Assembly: GCA_937902445.1 (NCBI GenBank)
Contig: CALELJ010000255.1
Coordinates: 1 to 17,788, forward strand
DNA from: an uncultured Treponema sp.
Lineage (GTDB): Bacteria; Spirochaetota; Spirochaetia; Treponematales; Treponemataceae
Direction: 5' to 3'
DNA: 17,788 nucleotides
Shown: in pieces, positions 13,543 to 17,788 of the stretch
Position numbering within the stretch: the first letter of the stretch is position 1
Layout of the letters: each line of letters opens with the position of its first letter
Position numbers and translations under genes: made by a program
Notes under the pieces: generated by a model
What the model was told of the DNA's origin: nothing
Databases searched by the model: none
Seen by the model: the letters and a program-made list of their open reading frames with translations, nothing else

Positions 13543-15831
13543 ATGACAGAATTATTAGCTCCTGCGGGAAATATTGAAGCACTTGATGCCGCTTTGGGCG
13601 AAGGTGCAGATGCAGTTTACATGGGACTCAAGAGTTTCAACGCTCGTTTAAGATCATCAAATTTTGCATGGAACCAGTTTGAAGCTGCAGTACAGAGTGT
13701 CCACCGCCTTGGAAAGAAAATCTACGTAACGGTAAATACAGTCAGCGAAGAGCATGAGACGGAACGTCTTTACCGCTTTTTGAATTATCTCAACAAAATT
13801 GGACCTGACGGACTCATTGTCCAGGACTTTGGTGTCGTACGCATGTGCCAGGAATTTTTTCCTGACCTGGAACTCCATGCTTCAACGCAGATGAATGTTG
13901 AATCCGCCGCCGCCGCAAACCTTTTGAGCAAGGAAGGTCTCAAGCGTGTCGTTGTTGCCCGTGAACTTGGTCTTGAGGAAATCAAGCAGATCAAATCAAA
14001 GACCAATGCGGAACTTGAAATGTTTGTCCATGGTGCCCTTTGCGTAAGTGAATCAGGACTTTGTCTTTTTTCCAGCTATCTTGGTGGAAAGTCTGCAAAC
14101 CGCGGTATGTGTACTCAGGCATGCCGTCGCCTTTACAATGCGGAAATTCCGGGAAACCTTTCGACAGGATACTATTTCTCACCTTGTGACCTTGAGCTTA
14201 TCGGTCAGGTACCGGAACTCATGCAGGCGGGAGTAGACAGCTTCAAGATTGAAGGACGCATGAAAAGCGCCGAATATGTAGGGGCTGTAACAGCAGCCTA
14301 CCGCTATGTAATGGACCATTGGGAAAATGACAGAAAAGGTGCCATTGCGGAAGGCCGAAGAATTCTTTCCACTGACTTTGCGAGAAGCAAGACCGACTAC
14401 TGGTATGGTTTCAAATCCGTTGAGGAAGGCGTGGAAAATGCCGGAGAAAAAATCCTCAATCCAAATCAGGCCGGCGGAACTGGAATTTTCCTTGGAAAAA
14501 TCAGCAGCCTCAGACCAGCTTCAGGTGATGAAAAGCAGCAGGCCGCAAACCTTGCACAGGAAAGTGAGAAGGCAACGGACATTCAGATGGCAATGATAAC
14601 AGGCGGAGATTATGATCCTGATCCAGGTGACAGCATCAGACTCCATAGGCAGGATGATAGCGGACGTGAAAGCCACAAGGTCCGTGTTGTTACAGTGGAT
14701 GTAAAGAACCAGCGCTGGATTGATGTGCCTAACGGATTTTCAAAAAACGACAGCGTATATCTTCTCCAGACAAAGAGCATGTCCAAAAGATACAAGAGGA
14801 TTCTTCCACCAGATCTTTCAAAATTCCGCCGTCAGCCAGGACCTGAACGCATTCCGCTTCTTGACCTTACTCCGGTGGACAAAAATGGAATCAGCTGGTT
14901 TCCGGAAGGACTTTATGTTGGTGTTTCAACAGTAGCCGACGCCCATCTCATCGCGCCCCTTCATCCTGTGCGCGTGATTCTTGAGCTCAACTGCGAAACT
15001 ACATATGACCTGCTAAACAAGGACAGACCTGAAAAACCTGTACTTCCCTTCAGCAAAAAAATGGTGTTCCTTTCACTGGATCCCTTTGTTCCGGAAGGAT
15101 CGGAACCTCAGCTTGAAGAGACATTGAACAAGCTCATTGAAAAAGGATTCACCGGATTCATCGTCAACAACCTTGCCCACATAAACATCCTCAAGGGTAA
15201 AAAAGGTGTGCACATGGTTGCGGGGCAGTACCTCTATACATTCAACAAATGGGCTGTAAGTTTCCTTGAAAACCAGAACATCATGGCAGTGATTCCGCCT
15301 GCAGAAAATTCAGAACGCAATCTTGCGGAAACTTTCGAAACTGAAGGAGAACGTTCACGTGTTCTTGTCAGCGTTTTCCAGTATCCGGTTTTGTTCCGCA
15401 TGAGATTCAAGCTGCCTAAGGATTATGATTTTACCTATTTCAGCGACAAGGAAAAGATGGGATTCAAGGTCAATTCAACTGCCGACGGTTCCTTTGTAAT
15501 GCCGGAAGCTCCATTCAGTCTGCTGGATAAAATGGACAGCCTTAAGACCAAGGGATGGAAACGCCAGCTTATTGATTTTTCAAAGACAAAGATCCTCAAG
15601 GGAGACATAAGAAGCCTTCTTAATCTTATCCAGACTCATGGCATGATTGAGGGTGCTTCAAGATTCAACTGGAAGGATGGATTCTACAATCCGGAAAAAA
15701 TGGAAGCCTACCAGGCAGCCAACGCAAGGCGTGAAATGGAGGAAGCTTCAGGACTCAGTGGAAAACGTCCTATGGGTCATCGAGGCAAACCTGGCAGGGC
15801 AAAAGGCAACGGCGGCAACCGTCGCCACTAG
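13543..15831 (+). CDS. U32 family protein, long RlhA-like form
   Basis: A 762-residue member of the U32 'peptidase' family. Despite the name, characterised members RlhA and TrhP hydroxylate 23S rRNA and tRNA pyrimidines and others (UbiU/UbiV) hydroxylate ubiquinone precursors. The catalytic half (1-300) starts with ELLAPAGN and carries the family signature ELEMFVHGALCVSESGLC, where the usual Tyr after CVS is replaced by Glu170. Four cysteines, C167, C174, C190 and C194 (spacing x6, x15, x3), match the [4Fe-4S] ligands of this family. KIEGRMKS (near 235-242) is also conserved. The C-terminal half (about 300-735) corresponds in position to the extra domains of RlhA-type proteins, and the last 25 residues are Lys/Arg/Gly-rich, suggesting RNA contact. 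The protein is about 100 residues longer than E. coli RlhA. rRNA hydroxylation is inferred from architecture. Its stop lies 6 nt from the stop of the convergent ssb gene. Confidence 0.9.
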   Translation: MTELLAPAGNIEALDAALGEGADAVYMGLKSFNARLRSSNFAWNQFEAAVQSVHRLGKKIYVTVNTVSEEHETERLYRFLNYLNKIGPDGLIVQDFGVVRMCQEFFPDLELHASTQMNVESAAAANLLSKEGLKRVVVARELGLEEIKQIKSKTNAELEMFVHGALCVSESGLCLFSSYLGGKSANRGMCTQACRRLYNAEIPGNLSTGYYFSPCDLELIGQVPELMQAGVDSFKIEGRMKSAEYVGAVTAAYRYVMDHWENDRKGAIAEGRRILSTDFARSKTDYWYGFKSVEEGVENAGEKILNPNQAGGTGIFLGKISSLRPASGDEKQQAANLAQESEKATDIQMAMITGGDYDPDPGDSIRLHRQDDSGRESHKVRVVTVDVKNQRWIDVPNGFSKNDSVYLLQTKSMSKRYKRILPPDLSKFRRQPGPERIPLLDLTPVDKNGISWFPEGLYVGVSTVADAHLIAPLHPVRVILELNCETTYDLLNKDRPEKPVLPFSKKMVFLSLDPFVPEGSEPQLEETLNKLIEKGFTGFIVNNLAHINILKGKKGVHMVAGQYLYTFNKWAVSFLENQNIMAVIPPAENSERNLAETFETEGERSRVLVSVFQYPVLFRMRFKLPKDYDFTYFSDKEKMGFKVNSTADGSFVMPEAPFSLLDKMDSLKTKGWKRQLIDFSKTKILKGDIRSLLNLIQTHGMIEGASRFNWKDGFYNPEKMEAYQAANARREMEEASGLSGKRPMGHRGKPGRAKGNGGNRRH

Positions 15832-15837
15832 AGTTTT

Positions 15838-16317
15838 CTAGAACGCGATTTCTTCTTCAGCCTCCTGTTCCTTCTGTGCGGCAGCGGCAACTTCTGCAAG
15901 CATGGCAAGTTTTTCCTTCTTGCTTGCAGTTGTTACTGGTGCTTCTTCTGCCTTTGCTTCTTCAGTTTCCCTGTCACCGGTCTTTTTCATCACCGGCTTG
16001 AATTCAATGTGTTCCGCAATGATGTCTACGCGGCTGTTTTTCTTTCCGTCTTCTCCAGTTGAAACATTCTGCTTTAGTCGACCTACCACACGGATACCTC
16101 TTCCCTTGAGACACCATTTTTCACATGTTTCTGAAAGACTTCCGAATGTGGAAATGTCAAAAAAGGAAACTTCGTCAACATACTTGCCGTCAGAATTTTT
16201 ATAGTATCTGTTTACGGCAATTGGAACCCTGCACATGAAAGAGCCGTTTTTGCATGTTTTCTTTTCCGGCTGGCGGACAACATTTCCTTCGATGATAATC
16301 TGATTCAATGAATTCAT
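15838..16317 (-). CDS. ssb: Single-stranded DNA-binding protein
   Basis: A 159-residue OB-fold protein that coats single-stranded DNA during replication, repair and recombination. Residues 1-108 form the OB domain: LNQIIIEGNVVRQPE, FMCRVPIAVNRYYK, EVSFFDISTFGSLSETCEKWCLKGRGIRVVGRL, and DIIAEHIEF. A charged, Ala/Glu-rich linker follows, ending EEEIAF, which matches the acidic C-terminal tip (DDDIPF in E. coli) that recruits partner proteins. The start is the ATG at 16317, with GAGGA (16329-16325) 7 nt upstream and the conserved beginning of the family; an in-frame start at 16407 would add 30 unrelated residues. A short inverted repeat (CACAAA/TTTGTG, 16329-16334 and 16345-16350) lies in the leader next to the ribosome site. 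Convergent with the U32 gene, with no terminator between. Confidence 0.92.
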   Translation of the reverse strand: MNSLNQIIIEGNVVRQPEKKTCKNGSFMCRVPIAVNRYYKNSDGKYVDEVSFFDISTFGSLSETCEKWCLKGRGIRVVGRLKQNVSTGEDGKKNSRVDIIAEHIEFKPVMKKTGDRETEEAKAEEAPVTTASKKEKLAMLAEVAAAAQKEQEAEEEIAF

Positions 16318-16452
16318 AAAAATTTCCTCACAAAATAAAATCACTTTGTGTGGAAAGAAATCCGCGCGAACATTTCTCCCGCACACATATAAATTATTGT
16401 GGGGCATAGAAATTTTAGTGCACGTTAATGAAAAAAATGTGATGAAGTTTTT

Positions 16453-17559
16453 TCAGTTGGCAAGAGGACGCAGACTTCTTTCAAGAATTCCATTTGCGTG
16501 GGCAAGAAAAATTCCGTAGTTGCAGAATGGAATTTTCTGGTCCTGTGCGCATTTCATCCGGAATAGAATTTCGCGTTCCGTAATCATGCAGCCGCCGCAG
16601 TGAATCACAAGGGAATAGGGGGACAGGTCCTGGGGGAATTGAGTTCCGGCTGTAAATTCAATCTCAAGATTTTTGCCTGTAATTTTTTTCAAGGCCGCAG
16701 GAATTTTTACGGAACCTATGTCGCCGCATTGTCTTTTGTGGGTGCATCCTTCCGCAATGAGAATCCGGTCCTTGTCCTTCAGTGACTTCAAAATTTCCAC
16801 GGCATTTTTTGCTTCATCCAGAAAACCTTTGTAGCGTGCCATGAGAATTGAAAATGAAGTAAGTGGAATTTCATCGGGTAGAATTTCCGCAACTTCTTTA
16901 AAGGCCTGGCTGTCGGTTATTACAAGTTCAGGCGGAACTGCAAACACCGCGATTGTTTCCCTTAATTCAGATGGCTGGCATACAACAGCCCTTGCGTGCA
17001 GGTCAAGAATTTCACGGAGCACCATCTGCTGTGGAAGAATCAGCCTTCCTTTGGGCGCGGCTTCATCTATGGGACAGACAAGAACTACAGTGTCACCGCT
17101 TTTGACAATTCCGTCGAGGATTTTTTTGCTGCTTTGAATTTCTTTTGCGGCCTTCACTATGGAAGCAATCAGCTGTTCTTTTTCAATTGGACCATTTTTT
17201 TTATTGATGAATTCGACAAGTGGAATTTTCTTTTCTTCTATCAGACTTTTGAAAGCAAGGTCGGCTTTTGTAGTTCCGTTTTGAAAATCAATGACAAGGA
17301 CTGCGATGTCAGTTTTATTAAGGATCTGCCTTGTTTTTGCGATCCTCATTTTTCCAAGTTCACCTTCATCGTCGTAGCCCGGAGTGTCGATGATTACAAC
17401 CGGACCAAGAGGAAGAAGTTCCATTGCTTTCTGCACAGGATCTGTTGTCGTTCCTTTTACGTCGGAAACAATTGAAAGGTCCTGCCCCAGGATTTCATTT
17501 ACAAGAGTAGATTTTCCTACTGAAGACCTGCCTATAATGGCAATGGATGCGCACTTCAT
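16453..17559 (-). CDS. hydF: [FeFe]-hydrogenase H-cluster maturation GTPase HydF
   Basis: The scaffold GTPase on which the di-iron subcluster of [FeFe]-hydrogenase is assembled with HydE and HydG before delivery to the hydrogenase. It has 368 residues. The N-terminal GTPase domain shows the P-loop GRSSVGKST (10-18), GTTTDPVQKAME (36-47, switch region, very typical of HydF), DTPG (58-61), a GELG segment and a probable G4 motif NKK (119-121). The C-terminal cluster-binding domain has C272-T-H274 and H320-C321-GG-C324, the CxH...HCxxC pattern of HydF [4Fe-4S] ligation. It is slightly shorter at the N-terminus than many HydF proteins but lacks no motif. Its ATG overlaps the upstream stop codon (TGATG), so it is coupled to the lysyl-tRNA synthetase gene. 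hydE, hydG and a hydrogenase are not in the window, but this gene strongly implies the organism has one. Confidence 0.93.
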   Translation of the reverse strand: MKCASIAIIGRSSVGKSTLVNEILGQDLSIVSDVKGTTTDPVQKAMELLPLGPVVIIDTPGYDDEGELGKMRIAKTRQILNKTDIAVLVIDFQNGTTKADLAFKSLIEEKKIPLVEFINKKNGPIEKEQLIASIVKAAKEIQSSKKILDGIVKSGDTVVLVCPIDEAAPKGRLILPQQMVLREILDLHARAVVCQPSELRETIAVFAVPPELVITDSQAFKEVAEILPDEIPLTSFSILMARYKGFLDEAKNAVEILKSLKDKDRILIAEGCTHKRQCGDIGSVKIPAALKKITGKNLEIEFTAGTQFPQDLSPYSLVIHCGGCMITEREILFRMKCAQDQKIPFCNYGIFLAHANGILERSLRPLAN

Positions 17560-17788
17560 CAGTATCTGCTTAAGATGTTGAGAATTCTCTCTTTGCCTAC
17601 AGCCTTGATGAACATTGCAAGTTTAGGGCCTTTTTCCTTTCCGATAAGTGCCTTGTAAACAGCAGTGAAAAGAACTGTTCTTTCTACCTGGGCATCGGAA
17701 GCTGCATCATAGACACGCTGTGCTACGGTATCGTCTTTTCCGTCCCATGAAGCCAACTGAGAAGCAAGAGCTTTGATTGCCTTGACTC
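17559..17788 (-). CDS. C-terminal fragment, probably class I lysyl-tRNA synthetase (5' partial)
   Basis: Only the last 75 residues are in the window, and the frame stays open to its edge. The sequence (WDGKDDTVAQRVYDAA, then VERTVLFTAVYKALIGKEKGPKLAMFI and GKERILNILSRY) resembles the helical C-terminal end of class I lysyl-tRNA synthetases, with the recurring ALIGKEKGP element. Spirochaetes are one of the few bacterial groups that use the class I enzyme, which charges tRNA-Lys. A TTG at 17756 is internal, not a start, because the same frame continues upstream with similar character. The stop overlaps the hydF start by one base. The product call rests on a short fragment and could instead be another class I synthetase. 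Confidence 0.6.
   Translation of the reverse strand, partial: VKAIKALASQLASWDGKDDTVAQRVYDAASDAQVERTVLFTAVYKALIGKEKGPKLAMFIKAVGKERILNILSRY

Noticed and set aside
16318..16407. Longer start for ssb
   Set aside because: The ATG at 16317 has GAGGA at the right distance and begins at the usual family N-terminus.
17641..17648. CCGATAA resembling a second sigma28 -10 box
   Set aside because: No TAAA at 15 bases upstream, and it lies inside a coding region on the strand opposite to transcription.

Overview
The window looks like chromosomal DNA of an anaerobic, motile spirochaete, most probably a host-associated Treponema relative. The evidence is a dCache-type chemoreceptor, a CHASE2 adenylate cyclase, several lipoproteins with loose spirochaetal lipoboxes, a sigma28-type (flagellar) promoter, a C-terminal fragment resembling the class I lysyl-tRNA synthetase typical of spirochaetes, and the [FeFe]-hydrogenase maturase HydF, which points to hydrogen metabolism. 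The genus is inferred. There are no tRNA or rRNA genes, CRISPR arrays, transposase genes or phage genes, and no gene-free stretch longer than 300 bases.

Layout. (1) 1-1896 (+): a methyl-accepting chemotaxis protein whose start lies outside the window, closed by a rho-independent terminator at 1935-1960. (2) 6183-1959 (-): a two-gene unit of CHASE2-class III adenylate cyclase and then a MATE efflux pump, 1 nt apart. (3) 6241-7686 (+): an unknown lipoprotein followed by a YfcE-like metallophosphoesterase with a TTG start. The promoters of units 2 and 3 interleave in 6182-6220. (4) 10796-7692 (-): a class I/II aminotransferase with a strong terminator, an orphan solute-binding lipoprotein, and a 132-residue unknown protein with its own sigma28-type promoter. 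(5) 10987-11601 (+): a small lipoprotein with a repetitive Ser/Thr/Gly tether and its own terminator. (6) 12493-11654 (-): a Cof-type HAD phosphatase. (7) 13340-12609 (-): a NapH-like membrane polyferredoxin. (8) 13543-15831 (+): a long U32 family protein (RlhA-like). (9) 16317-15838 (-): single-stranded DNA-binding protein. (10) 17788-16453 (-): the lysyl-tRNA synthetase tail overlapping hydF.

Functional themes are sensing and motility (chemoreceptor, CHASE2 cyclase, sigma28-driven gene) and Fe-S and anaerobic redox biology (HydF, polyferredoxin, U32 protein with four conserved cysteines). The rest are scattered housekeeping genes. No multi-gene defence or biosynthetic system is present.

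The least explained signals are: the sigma28-type promoter in front of the unknown 132-residue gene; a palindromic REP-like element at 12553-12590 that shares its 9-base arms with a long inverted repeat at 13444-13502 on the other side of the polyferredoxin gene; and a group of genes that lack a Shine-Dalgarno sequence, three of which have a -10-like box only 7-9 nt before the ATG, suggesting leaderless mRNAs.
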